Shown: piece by piece, positions 1 through 10,010 of the stretch
How positions within the stretch are numbered: position 1 is the stretch's first letter
Layout: every line of letters starts with the position of its first letter
Origin: Lucinisca nassula
Taxonomy: Eukaryota; Mollusca; Bivalvia; Lucinida; Lucinidae
Reading direction: 5' to 3'
DNA length: 64,000 bases
NCBI GenBank assembly: GCA_963580285.1
Contig: OY757011.1
Span: forward strand, 114,238,766 to 114,302,765
Position numbers and translations under genes: made by a program
Notes under the pieces: model-generated
The model's input: only the letters and a program-made list of their open reading frames with translations
The model's database searches: none
Told to the model about the DNA's origin: nothing

Positions 1-177
1 TAGATTGTGGGTACTCGTTATCATCGCCTCATCGAGGCGGTGCTAACGAGTACCCACAATCTATATTTTAGAGCAGAAATAAGAAAATAAAGTATACCCC
101 CGTAAACCCCTGTTTTACTATATAAAAGTGGGGTTCGAGTGGGTCAAAATTTTATAGGCGTGTTTTCGTGATGTTAC
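1..177. mobile_element. FB-1 foldback MITE, right part
   Basis: The window opens inside the central hairpin (TAGATTGTGGGTACTCG and its complement around TCATCGAGGCGG). The A-type arm follows, with TTTTAGAGCAGAAATAAG, a GTATACCCCC block, GTGGGGTTC and the terminal GGCGTGTTTTCGTGATG. The left arm lies outside the window. No coding capacity. Confidence 0.85.
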
Positions 178-791
178 ATGTACTAGAATATAAATGAAAC
201 AACCCTACCGGCACACAAAGTTCAATCAAAGTTGAATCAGGGCTGAAAGTTGAGTAATTGAACGATGAGTACCTGCTGGGTCTCAGTCCCCATTTCCATA
301 TTTTGTGTGGTCATTTTTCATAAGGCAACCTTTCTATCATTCCTTAGAAGACAAACAGAAGATTTTAGTACTGAGCTATTTTTTTCAAAATCTAAGAAAT
401 GTTGTTATGTTTAAATGAAAGCCCAGTATGAACTGCATGAGCGTAGATAATGTCTTTAATACCTAAATACTCAGTAAACTGTGTGCACATTGCAAATCGA
501 TTTGCTATCTGAAGTTTCAATATTCACATTGACATTAATTAATGAAGATTTAATCATTTGAAGATTTGTAGAGATCGGATTATGTAATTGCATCGCAAAG
601 TGTCTGTTTGTTCTAGCAACATTTTCAAACATGATCATTACATGTCAGGGAAAGAGTTGTGTGGCTTAGGTGCCAACAATGAATGCTGAACATTTTGGAC
701 ATTGGTTATCTAATCACCTTCCCTTTTATGGAGGAAAGTGGGGTCTAAATGGGTATTTTCTTCTCTCAATTCTTTCCTGAAACAAACATTT
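178..791. other. Unassigned AT-rich spacer
   Basis: No open frame of note, no recognised repeat and no RNA gene seen between two FB elements. Confidence 0.5.
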
Positions 792-1073
792 CATCACGAA
801 AACATGCATATACACTTTCTGAGCCCCTTGAACCCCACTTTTATACAGTAAAACTGGGGTATACAGGGATAAACCCTATTTTTTTCTCATTTCTGCTCTA
901 AAATATAGATTGTGGGTACTCATTAGAACCGCCTCGATGAGGCGGTTCTAACGTGTACCCGCAATCTTTATTTTGAGCAGAAATAAGAAAAAATATTACA
1001 ATTTTTCATCTTAAAATTGTCGTCTTTAGCGGTAAAATTTACAATGTATTTGTATAGGCGTGATTTCGTAATG
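792..1073. mobile_element. FB-1 foldback MITE (A arm / B arm)
   Basis: Full-length element from CATCACGAAAACATGC to TTCGTAATG. The A arm (CCCCTTGAACCCCACTTTTA) is joined through the GGTACTCATTAGAACCGCCTCG hairpin to a B arm (ATTTTTCATC, ACAATGTATTTGTATAGGCG). The two arms are unrelated in their inner parts but share the terminal inverted repeat. Confidence 0.85.
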
Positions 1074-1159
1074 GAGTCCGTCCCAAAACATAGTATTTGT
1101 ACTTGTTGGTACCGCCATATAAAAATCACGCAAATTGAAAACCGAAAATGTAACTTACA

Positions 1160-1392
1160 TTTTGATAACAAGTCTGTGAAATGATCAACCCTCTAAATCC
1201 AAGTTTATGTAGAGAAAACTAGGCTTTACGAGAGGCTAGATATTATTTTGCTTCTTCTGCTCCCAATAATAGGTTGTGGGTACTCGTAAAAACTGCACCC
1301 TTAATGAAGCGGTTCTAAGAAGCACCCACAACCTGTGTTTGGAATATAAATACGAAAAATATCACAAATTTTCATGGGGGAAAGTAGCCGTT
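1160..1392. mobile_element. FB-2 foldback MITE, interrupted on its right
   Basis: A C-type arm (AACAAGTCTGTGAAATGA) and a decayed hairpin around ATAGGTTGTGGGTACTCG are followed by the start of a D arm, ending at AAAGTAGCCGT. The next FB-2 begins at that point, so this copy was probably the target of that insertion. Confidence 0.7.
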
Positions 1393-1672
1393 CATCACGT
1401 GAACAAGCCCGTGAAATGAAGACCCCCCTATACCCCACATTATATAGAGAAAACTGGGGTTTACGGGGGTAAACACTATTTTTCTTATTTTTACTCCAAG
1501 ACATAGGTTGTGGGTACTCGTTAGAACCGCCTCAATGAGGCGGTTCTAACGAGCACCCACAACCTATGTTTGCAGTATAAATAAGAAAAATATCACGGAT
1601 TTTCACCAGAAAAGTAGCCATTTTGGAGATAAGAAAAATGCACTATGTCGCACGGGTGTGTTATCGTAATGG
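1393..1672. mobile_element. FB-2 foldback MITE (C arm / D arm)
   Basis: It starts CATCACGTGAACAAG. The C arm carries CCCCACATTATATAGAG, the hairpin is CATAGGTTGTGGGTACTCG, and the D arm carries AGTAGCCATTTTGGAGAT and ends CACGGGTGTGTTATCGTAATG. The last 36 bases are the first unit of the following satellite. Confidence 0.85.
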
Positions 1673-2139
1673 TTTGATGATATAAAAGAATGCACTATGT
1701 CACACGGGTGTGTTATCGTAATGGTTTGATGATATGAAAGAATGCACTATGTCACACGGGTGTGTTATCGTAATGGTTTGATGATATGAAAGAATGCACT
1801 AAGTCACACGGGTGTGTTATCGTAATGGTTTGATGATATGGAAGAATGCACTATGTCACACGGGTGTGTTATTGTAATGGTTTGATGATATGAAAGAATG
1901 CACTATGTCACACGGGTGTGTTATTGTAATGGTTTGATGATATGAAAGAATGCACTATGTCACACGGGTGTGTTATTGTAATGGTTTGATGATATGAAAG
2001 AATGCACTATGTCACACGGGTGTGTTATCGTAATGGTTTGATGATATGAAAGAATGCACTATGTCACACGGGTGTGTTATTGTAATGGTTTGATGATATG
2101 AAAGAATGCACTATGTCACACGGGTGTGTTATTGTAATG
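1637..2139 (+). repeat. 52-bp tandem array derived from an FB-2 end
   Basis: About ten copies of a 52-bp unit run head to tail, beginning AATGCACTATGTCACACGGG and ending TTTGATGATATGAAAG. Counting from unit to unit gives 52 bases, with differences of only one or two bases (for example TTATCG or TTATTG). The first 36 bases are the terminal part of the FB-2 D arm; the other 16 are adjoining DNA. Confidence 0.95.
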
Positions 2140-2144
2140 TATTG

Positions 2145-2409
2145 TCATAACGTTGAAAAGTCCGTCAAGACATGAACACCTATGTAAAACCATTCTATAT
2201 AGAGAAAGATGAGTTTACACAGGTATATATTAGTTTATTTGTCTTGCTCAAAATAGAGTTTAGGTAATCGTTAGGCGGTTCTGAAAAACGCCTTAGTGAG
2301 GGGGTTGTAAAAAGCTCTAAACAATTTTAGAAAAAACACAAATGTAAATCTGAAATTTTAATCTGGAAATACAATTTCTTTTGTCACCACGTAAACAAGT
2401 CCGTCACGA
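2145..2409. mobile_element. Degenerate FB-2 foldback MITE
   Basis: Decayed C-like arms lie at both ends (GAAAAGTCCGTCAAGACATG and GTAAACAAGTCCGTCACGAC). The centre, GGTAATCGTTAGGCGGTTCT, can still fold on a poor complement. Confidence 0.55.
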
Positions 2410-2924
2410 CATACGAGGGGCGTTCGTTTAATAAATTGTGTCACTAATTACAAACATACCGAGTGGCTGTAAGAAGCAGGTGGAAACCGCTGTAATTTCA
2501 GGGAGGGTGTTATTTTTCAATAACAGGATGAATTTTCGGTCTAATCCGTTCAGTCTTTCAACAGTTATTCAAAGTTCAAGTAGGTTCAGTCATATACACT
2601 CAACCCTAACTGTATGCAAATTGAAAAACAAAACCAAGTTTTGAAATTAGGGCCTACATTAAAGGTAGGTATGAATGTTTCAGTTCCACAGATATATAGA
2701 GAACTGTTTCAGATAAATGGGGCATTTGTTGTCTCTAAATGGTTAGTTTTCAGGTGGCATAAAAAACTGACCTGAAAGAAAAGCCCCGTCCCTGCCAGCG
2801 AAGAAAAGCTGTTACAAAAGCTAATGCTGCTGCTGTGGCAATATGGTCAAACAAGATGCATGGTTCACGGTGAAAGAAATTGCTGATCGTTTTAGTGTTT
2901 CGTCGGGGACAGTTCATACATCAC

Positions 2925-3263
2925 GAAAACACGCCTATAAAAGTTTGACCCCCTTGAACCCCACTTTTATATAGTAAAACTGAGGTTTGCAGGGGTATAC
3001 CTTATTTAACTTATTTCTGCTCTAAAATATAGGGTGTGGGTACTCGTTAGAACCGCCTCATCGAGGCGGTTCTAACGAGTACCCACAATCTATATTTTGA
3101 GCTGAAATGAGAAAAGAATCACCTCATCGAGGCGGTTCTAACGAGTACCCACAATCTATATTTTGAGCTGAAATGAGAAAAGAATCACAATTTTTCATCC
3201 TAAAATTTTCATTTTTTCGGCGATAAAGGTTACAATGTATTTATATAGGCATGTTTTCGTAAT
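2925..3263. mobile_element. FB-1 MITE with an internal hairpin duplication
   Basis: The A arm begins at CATCACGAAAACACGCC and the B arm ends GGCATGTTTTCGTAATG. A stretch of about 61 bases from CACCTCATCGAGGCGG to GAAAAGAAT is present twice in tandem, so the hairpin has two right halves. It is inserted in the mariner relic. Confidence 0.85.
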
Positions 3264-3625
3264 GAAATTTTAATCAAGAGTTGAAACTTTGAAAGGATTG
3301 TGCACGATGACTCCCGCATCTCTTGACCAAAGAACAAAATACCACCCGTGTAAAAATGGCCAAAAATCTTTTGATAAAGTACAAAACAATTGACAAACGT
3401 AGAACTTCGGAACTGTTTACATTTGAAGAAACTTGGGTCTATTATTTTGAGCCGCAGAGATGCATTTATAACAAGCAGTTGCTGCGAAAAGTTCATTGCC
3501 AAAAGAAATAAAATCGCGGCAAAAGTTTTGAATGAGGTATTTGTCAAAATTCGATGGACCCATTGTTCAAATTCCCGTACCTAATGACAAGACAATCACA
3601 GGTAAATTTAATATGAAGTAAATGC

Positions 3626-3920
3626 CATCACGTGAACAAGTCCGTGAAATAAAGTCCCCCCACCCACCCGCTAAACCCCCACTTTATATAGAGAAAACTG
3701 TGGTTGGGGGGGGGGGGGGGGGTAAACATTATTTTCCTTATTTCTGCTCCAAGACATAGGTTGTGGGTACTCGTTAGAACCGCCTCATTGAGGCCCCAAA
3801 ACCTATGTTTGGATTTTAAATAAGAAAAATGTCAACAATTTTCATCAGAAAAAAAAAAACAACAACTTTTTTTGAGGTTTGAAAAATGCACCATATCACA
3901 CGGATGTGTTATTGTAAGGA
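3626..3920. mobile_element. FB-2 MITE with a poly-G run
   Basis: The C arm starts CATCACGTGAACAAGTCCG and the D arm ends CACACGGATGTGTTATTGTA. The hairpin is partly deleted after GCCTCATTGAGG. A run of about 19 G near 3703-3721 replaces a short G tract seen in other copies. The element interrupts the mariner relic. Confidence 0.8.
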
Positions 3921-4303
3921 CTCTATGAAAAACCTAGACCAGCAACCGTCTATGTTTTGTCCATGACAACGCACCTGCTCACAGGTGTGTTCTTGTCCAA
4001 GACTACTTGAAAGAGGAAAAGGTATTTCAGCTCTCTCATGCACCTTATTCGCACGGCCTTAGTCCCTGCTACTTTTCCCTGTTTCCTTTACTGAAGAAAA
4101 CCCTTTCTAGTCACGCGGCGTCGTTATGAATCCCGAAGTTCACTTGGTAGTGCAATTTACCGGTGTTTTAAGGGTATACCTAAAATGCCTACTTCTCTGC
4201 CTTAGAGACTTTAAAAGTATGTATGTTATAATTCGAAGGGTTGAATGCGATTAATAGCGCTCCCTGTAGAACCCCAATGGCATCATTAAATGGGCCCCGT
4301 CAA

Positions 4304-4624
4304 GCGATTTTGGTACTTATCGCCTATGCGAGCTGCGAAGGTTCAGGCGAGCCTGCGCATCCGCACAGTCTCGCCAGAATCTTCGCTGCTCGCTCATACA
4401 AGCAGTGAATCAAGAGGAACCTTCAGACAGAAACCCATATCCCTGGCCCCTCTGAATGGCTGGGCATGCGCAGTTAAAATTTGTCATGACGGAATGCTCG
4501 AAAACACAAATTCGCTTGTCGGGGCTCAAATGAATGTGCCTCGTTAACACTCCAGGACCTGTGAACCCCATTTTATACAGAGGTAAATGGGGTTTACAGG
4601 GATATACATTAGAATCTTTTATTC
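4304..4624. other. Unassigned, relatively GC-rich spacer
   Basis: An open frame of 85 codons (4290-4547) exists but resembles nothing I know. The left half of a decayed FB arm (GTGAACCCCATTTTATACAG) begins near 4558. Confidence 0.4.
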
Positions 4625-4866
4625 CATTACGCAAACACGCCTCTACAAAAACATTGCCACCTTTATCGCCGAAAAAAATGAAATTTTTAGGATGAAAAAT
4701 TGTGATAATTTTCTTTTTTCTGTTCTCAAATATAGATTGTGGGTACTCGTTAGAACCGCCATGATCTGCTCAAAATATAGATTGAGGGCATTCGTTAGAA
4801 CCGCCTCATCGAGGCGGTTCTAACGAGTACCCACAATCTATATTTTAGAGTAAAAATAAGAAAAAA

Positions 4867-6406
4867 CTAGAACTGTCAGAGGATCTGACTATAGCCCCGC
4901 TATAGCCCTGTCAGAGGAGAAAGACTCATGAATTAAAGGTAAAGACTTGTGAGAGGGTTAAATCCCTAACAAGGTACCTACGCCTTATAGACTTTTCGTG
5001 TTATTAGATCTGAAAAACAGTCTAAGTTAAAAAATAGGTTTTGGATAATGAAAAAAGCACATGCACATCTTCAGACCTATATGAAAACACCTGTTAAATT
5101 TCAAAAGGATTGACTAGAAATGTAAGAGGAGTTGCGATCACAAGGTAGCAACTCCCTATACATTTTAACATTAGTAGATCTCAAAAATTGTCTAAGTTAA
5201 AAAAGGTGAAATAAGTGAAAAAAATTATTTAAGGATAATGAAAAAAGAATATGCACATCTTCAGACCTATATGAAAACACCTGTAAAGTTTCAAAAGGAT
5301 TGACCTAGAACTGTAAGAGGAGTTGTGGTCACAAGGTAGCTATTCCCTATACATTTTAACATTAGTAGATCTCAAAAATTGTCTAAGTTAAAAAAGGTGA
5401 AATAAGTGATAAAAATTATTTAAGGATAATGAAAAAAGAATATACACATCTTCAGACCTATATGAAAACACCTGTAAAGTTTCAAAAGGATTGACCTAGA
5501 ACTGTAAGAGGAGTTGTGGTCACAAGGTAGCTACTCCCTATACATTTAAACATTAGTAGATCTCAAAAATTGTCTAAGTTAAAAAAGGTGAAATAAGTGA
5601 AAAAAAATATTTAAGGATAATGAAAAAAGAATATGCACATCTTCAGACCTATATGAAAACACCTGTAAAGTTTCAAAAGGATTGACCTAGAACTGTAAGA
5701 GGAGTTGTGGTCACAAGGTAGCTACTCCCTATACATTTTAACATTAGTAGATCTCAAAAATTGTCTAAGTTAAAAAAGGTGAAATAAGTAAAAAAAAATA
5801 TTTAAGGATGATGAAAAAAGAATATGCACATCTTCAGACCTATATGAAAACACCCGTAAAGTTTCAAAAGGATTGACCTAGAACTGTAAGAGGAGTTGTG
5901 GTCACAAGGTAGCTACTCCCTATACATTTTAACATTAGTAGATCTCAAAAATTGTCTAAGTTAAAAAAGGTGAAATAAGTAAAAAAAAAAATATTTAAGG
6001 ATAATGAAAAAAGAATATGCATATCTTCAGACCTATATGAAAACACCTGTAAAGTTTCAAAAGGATTTGACCTAGAACTGTAAGAGGAGTTGCGGTAACA
6101 AGGTAGCTACTCCCTATACATTTTAACATTAGTAGATCTCAAAAATAGTCTAAGTTAAAAAAGGTGAAATAAGTGAAAAAAATTATTTAAGGATAATGAA
6201 AAAAGAATATGCACATCTTCAGACCTATATGAAAACACCTGTAAAGTTTCAAAAGGATTGACCTCGAACTGTAAGAGGAGTTGCGGTAACAAGGTAACCA
6301 CTATCAAATATTACAGACAGACAGACGGAATTCCGGACAAATTACAGACGGAATTCCGGACAAGCCAAATCCAATATAGCCCCCACTTTTTCAAAGCGGG
6401 GCTATA
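4867..6406 (+). mobile_element. HINE-Z1, Helentron-like non-autonomous element
   Basis: The 5' end reads CTAGAACTG, then a small hairpin (GTCAGA/TCTGAC), then CTATAGCCCCGC. The 3' end is a stem-loop with arms TATAGCCCC and GGGGCTATA around ACTTTTTCAAAGC. The 5' TATAGCCCCGC is complementary to the 3' GCGGGGCTATA, giving a subterminal inverted repeat. A tandem core lies between. Short inverted ends, a 3' stem-loop and a tandem core are known traits of Helentron-associated (DINE-like) elements. No protein is encoded. The class call is by architecture only. Confidence 0.72.
4980..6300 (+). repeat. About 191-bp tandem core of HINE-Z1
   Basis: Seven copies of a unit containing CACATCTTCAGACCTATATG begin that motif at 5064, 5254, 5445, 5636, 5827, 6020 and 6212, a spacing of 190-193. 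Inner units are nearly identical (GTAAGAGGAGTTG, AACATTAGTAGATCTC), the outer ones more diverged. Confidence 0.95.
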
Positions 6407-6497
6407 ATAAGGTATACCCCGGAAACCCTAGTTTTACCACATACAAGTGGGGTTCAAGGGGTCAAAATTATATAGGCGTGTTTTCGTGATGTTGGTC

Positions 6498-6665
6498 AAA
6501 ACATAGACTGTGGGTGCTGGTTAGAACCACATTACTTCTAACGAGAGCCGGTTTGAAGTAGAAATAAGAAAAATATGAGGATTTTTTCGTGAGAAACTAT
6601 CAATAACAACCAAGGAAAAAACATGCACCATATGATTGTGCCATTGTGCTATCCTAATACATGAA
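6498..6665. mobile_element. FB-2 MITE fragment
   Basis: A half hairpin (AAAACATAGACTGTGGGTGC) and a decayed D arm ending GATTGTGCCATTGTGCTATC lie directly beside the previous FB-1. Confidence 0.55.
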
Positions 6666-7084
6666 AGATAGCCGTATTTCAAATGGGTGAGCTGCATTGA
6701 TGATAGGCACATTGAGAAAATTAAGAGAGAGGAACTGATACAATCAGATCCCAAATTCTTCCCACAATATCACTAGGGAAAGAAGTCGAAATATGGAGTG
6801 ACAATAGCAAACAAAACGGACAACAGGTTAACCTAGTCAGCAGCTCTTTCCCAAACAGGTGGTGACTCAGAATATCCAAACCTAACTAAAAAGAGCAATA
6901 TACATAATAAGAATCAAAATCAACAACATGACAAACATTACTCTGCAAGGATAAACGTAACTAATACTGAATAACCAAAAAGGGGGAAAAATCAGAATCA
7001 TCAACGTAACAGCATATATGATAAGGTAAATAATCAGAGTCACCAACACAAAAACTTGAACGAACCACAGCAAAAGCAACGATT
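6666..7084. other. Unassigned spacer
   Basis: AT-rich sequence with no frame over 77 codons and no repeat I recognise. Confidence 0.4.
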
Positions 7085-7440
7085 TGGAACTGGTGAGTTT
7101 AAGTTAACGTTACGGGATTCCAACCCTCTCCCTCACTTTCACTGTGGTTCAACCAAGTATTTGTTTGGTCCGCGTGAAGGTTTTCTAACTCATCAGTGAA
7201 TCGACCCGTTAAACAAAGAAATCACAGTTAAAGCCAAATTAATGATAAGGTTTTGACAGTTAAACGTACTGAGCCATCCGGTGCAACGGCACAGGAACAC
7301 TGGAACAAAAGAAAACCAACAGTTGAACCCCGTTGGACCAAGCAACAGACATAAAAGTTCCGGCTCCGACCAACTAATAAATAGATTTAAGCCAAAGCCA
7401 TCATGGAGTCTGAACCCCGATCCGCCGGAAAGCATAATGT
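7085..7440 (-). mobile_element. R580 retroelement fragment
   Basis: It matches 50500-50720 in the same orientation, sharing TTGTTTGGTCCGCGTGAAG-like sequence, CTAACTCATCAGTG and AACAAAAGAAAACCAACAGT. It is the upstream part of R580, without the usual 3' end. Confidence 0.6.
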
Positions 7441-7599
7441 CTAACCGTGATTAGGTCGACTACAATGCATGCAGACTGTTGAATAGAATTTATATTATAT
7501 CCAATGCGTTTTTAACGTTTAAATTGTAATAAAATTGTTCCGAAAAATTAGGTTTGCCTTTATGTTTTCTTAATTTATATATAAAGTCGCCAAAAAAAA

Positions 7600-7885
7600 A
7601 ACTCAGGCTATGACATCCTCTGCAGCAAAAGACTATTTAATCCAACCTTAAATTTAGAAATTAATTGATAGTGTCGGCGATGAAACTTAGGAAATGCTTT
7701 CCGAAGTTTATGGTATCGATATCCCTGATAAAGCAGTTAAGCTTTTATTGCAAGTGTTAATATCAGCGACCTTTTGAAGAAATGATACCATGATACATGT
7801 GCCAGTACAAACGTAATGATTTATTCTAATGGCGTCTTAACTTGATTCGGCTAAGGCCTTTATTTCAGAAGTCAACTGAAAATGA
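7600..7885. repeat. Diverged repeat ending in a decayed hammerhead-like motif
   Basis: The part CCGAAGTTTATGGTATCGAT through GTGTTAATATC is similar to 31050-31130 (GCGAAGTTTATGATATC, GTGTTGATGTC). On the minus strand, 7846-7882 retains CTGAAAT, GGCCTTAGCC and GAATC, a corrupted version of the hammerhead core found at 10011-10056. It lies upstream of the RT remnant. Confidence 0.45.
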
Positions 7886-8435
7886 CTAGGAAATTCCAGA
7901 CACTCTTGAGTCATCATACGGAGAAGGAGAATTGAAAACAATACACTGAGGCCCACTGATCCATCAAACATTCAGAAGAAGATGCGACTGTATGTAAAAG
8001 CCGCACTGTTGTCGCCAAAATAAGGCGGACGCAAGAAAAAGAACCGGCAAGCCTCGTGATGACGGACAGTAACCCTCGGGACGGATTTTTCTATCCAACC
8101 CCTCACACCCATGTAAGATTCTTACAGTTTTCCATTGCCTTTATATTTCGCTAGTCCTAGTTCTTCAAAAGCATCATAACCTATAAAATGTCAATCATGA
8201 CCATTGTCGTCTGCTTTGCCGTTTGCCGGTTACCTTAAAAGTAATTTGCAAAAAAGTGTGGACCCAGAATAGTCTTATCTGCGCCCACACTGTTTGCCTG
8301 CATGCAAAAATATTTTTAAAAAGTTTGCAAAAAGTATCAGCAGACGATATTTTCAGATGTAGTTTTTCTCAGAGTCTTAAGGGTTAAGCTTAACGAACTC
8401 TTTAGCGATCAAAACGTTAATTTATTATAAACGCG

Positions 8436-8873
8436 ATGATTGTATATTTTCCTTTCTCGGATGGTGATGTCGTTTATATTTCGCAATTAATTCGATTTGC
8501 TAGAGTGTCTAGTCATGTAACTGACTTCGACACTCGTAATAAATTGTTCACTGCTAAACGTCTTTATCAGCGCTATCGTATCATTAACTACGCAAAGCGT
8601 TTTCAAACTTTAATAGACGTCATTCCGATTTAATTTCAAAATTCGATGTTGCACTTAAATCTCTTCTGCAACAAGTTCTATCTGAGCACGAATTTTATGG
8701 TGACTAAGTATATGAATTCAGACAAATATATAATTGCAATGACGTCAGCACCCAATTTCGTAAAATCAATCTTCGATATAAAAAGATTTGAAACAACATA
8801 AATGTTATGCCACAGACTGCATGCATGATAGTTAACCCGATCACGATTGACAACATTGCTTCCCTCTTTAATT
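8436..8873 (+). pseudogene. C-terminal remnant of a Penelope-like reverse transcriptase polyprotein
   Basis: Three consecutive pieces in shifting frames resemble the region after the RT domain in a retroelement family common in aquatic invertebrates. They are VVYISQLIRFARVSSHVTDF with LYQRYR (8436-8633), SKFDVALKSLLQQVLSEHEF with YGD (about 8638-8706) and MPQTACMIVNPITIDNIASL (8807-8866). The RT catalytic region is missing here; a better RT piece of the same type is at 49078-49735. I recognise the family from conserved sequence. Calling it Penelope-like is inference, helped by nearby hammerhead motifs, a known feature of Penelope-like elements. Frameshifts and a stop show it is dead. Confidence 0.65.
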
Positions 8874-9330
8874 TATATGCAAACAGCGATATCCGGCCGA
8901 GTTCCGGCCGATGTCCGGCCGAGCTTCGGCCACTGTCCCTTACATCGGTCACCCACCAGTACTATATTTTCCAAGGCTCGGTCCCACATCGGTCGGACCT
9001 CGGCCGAAACTGGATCGGTGTCCGTTCACAAAAGCTTGTCCTCTGGTGGCCTCAGATGCACGGGACACCGGCCGATACTCAGCCGTGCACCGGCCGATGC
9101 GTATTCCGATGTGGTAAGGATGGGGCTGCGATGAAGGAGCTCGGTGAGAGCCCGTCGAATTTTAACTCCGAAAATAAATTTCGCCGAGCTGCCCACCGAT
9201 GCGGTTTTAAGCCGCAAACGCCGGCCGATGACCACGGGATTCCGGCCGGTGTTTGGCGAAAGTCGTATCGCTCGCTCATTGAAACCTCATCGGCCGGGCT
9301 ATGTGACCTAGGCATTACTGAGAATTAGAG
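8870..9330 (+). other. CpG-rich patch with repeated CGGCCGA motifs
   Basis: This stretch of about 450 bases is unusually GC- and CpG-rich for the window and holds many copies of CCGGCCGA or close variants, on both strands. Frames are open in several phases. One of 173 codons (8807-9328) begins in the RT C-terminal remnant and runs through the whole patch, so the patch may be coding in the parent element. Beyond the first 22 residues the predicted peptide matches nothing I know. Confidence 0.5.
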
Positions 9331-9364
9331 AGAATTTAATTTTATGTAGTATTGGTTGGTGTCT

Positions 9365-9960
9365 GATGCTGTGTCTCTGTTTAGGCCGATCGGAGTTCAA
9401 CTGTTGGTTTTTATTTGCTCCAGCATTTCAGTGGTTTCTTGCTGTCGAGTCCTCGCCGTTGTTTCATCTCTGTGAGTGTTTGGCTATTGTGTTCTCGGAG
9501 ATGTTGCACTTATGAGTTAGGAGGCCTTCATGCGGACTGTACAAATTATTTGTCTAAATCGACACGGAAGAAAGGGCGAGGATTGCGGCCGCGTAAAATC
9601 GATTTAGTGGAATTCGTTTCACTGACCGTTCAAAGGCGGTTCTTCTGACGCGGTTTATTTTTGTTATGTTTTGTCGTTGAGTGTGTGTATCACTTATATT
9701 ATTTTGTTTCGGATAGCCAATTGGTCATTTTGTGGGAAAGTTACTGTCCTTTTGACTTTTCGCTATTGATGTTTTCATTAGGGTCTAGTTATTTCATGAT
9801 TGTGTTTCTTTCCCTTTGGTGTCTCTGATGGGAGCTGTGGGTTAATTGTATCGATTCCTGACCATTGCCTTCACTTCTATTTTGTTGCTTCTTTATTGGT
9901 ACTTCATGGTGTATTTTAATGCCTATTCTTCTGTCAACTGATATTCATACAAATAAAAAT
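9365..9960 (+). mobile_element. R580, 3' region of a retroelement (longest plus-strand copy)
   Basis: It begins near GATCGGAGTTCAACTGTTGG, runs through GAGTTAGGAGGCCTTCATGC, GTGGAATTCGTTTC and TGACCGTTCAAAGGCGG, and ends CCTGACCATTGCCTTCACTT plus an AATAAAAATAAAAAA tail. Six other pieces occur in the window; those with an intact 3' end share the same last bases and differ in 5' truncation, as expected of target-primed retrotransposition. It follows the RT C-terminal remnant in the same direction, which suggests R580 is that element's 3' end. A hydrophobic frame inside it is not evidence of a gene. Confidence 0.65.
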
Positions 9961-10010
9961 AAAAAATGAGTTCCTTTAAGAGCAGTGAAAACATTCATAA
10001 GAAAGAAGAT

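Larger units (their letters stand above)
2410..4303 (+). pseudogene. mariner-family transposase relic, split by two MITEs
   Basis: This is a dead Tc1/mariner superfamily transposon. The left end, ATACGAGGGGCGTTCGTTTA, looks like a mariner terminal repeat. Coding remnants follow in order: a helix-turn-helix (WFTVKEIADRFSVSSGTVH) at about 2850-2920; EETWVYYFEPQ, the region of the first catalytic aspartate, at about 3427-3460; GPIVQIPVPNDKTITG at about 3555-3602 in another frame; HDNAPAH with the second aspartate at about 3963; and PYSHGLSPCYFSLFP at about 4042, where the third aspartate of the D,D34D triad is replaced. The piece near 4160-4303 matches the C-terminal coding end and 3' repeat seen inverted at 14785-14960. 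FB MITEs sit at 2925-3263 and 3626-3920. Frameshifts and the lost aspartate make it inactive. Family assignment is firm; subfamily is open. Confidence 0.88.
4625..6495. mobile_element. FB-1 MITE split by a HINE-Z insertion
   Basis: The left piece, 4625-4866, has the B arm (CATTACGCAAACACGCC) and a hairpin with a short internal duplication. The right piece, 6407-6495, resumes with AAGGTATACCCC and ends GGCGTGTTTTCGTGATG. Joining the pieces restores the usual AAGAAAAATAAGGTATACC junction, so other FB-1 copies act as the empty site for the HINE. Confidence 0.85.

Noticed and set aside
1637..2139. CRISPR-like array
   Set aside because: Units are contiguous with no spacers, and the DNA is eukaryotic; it is a satellite from a MITE end.
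4980..6300. CRISPR or coding repeat array
   Set aside because: Units of 191 bases without spacers and with stops in all frames; it is the core of a HINE.
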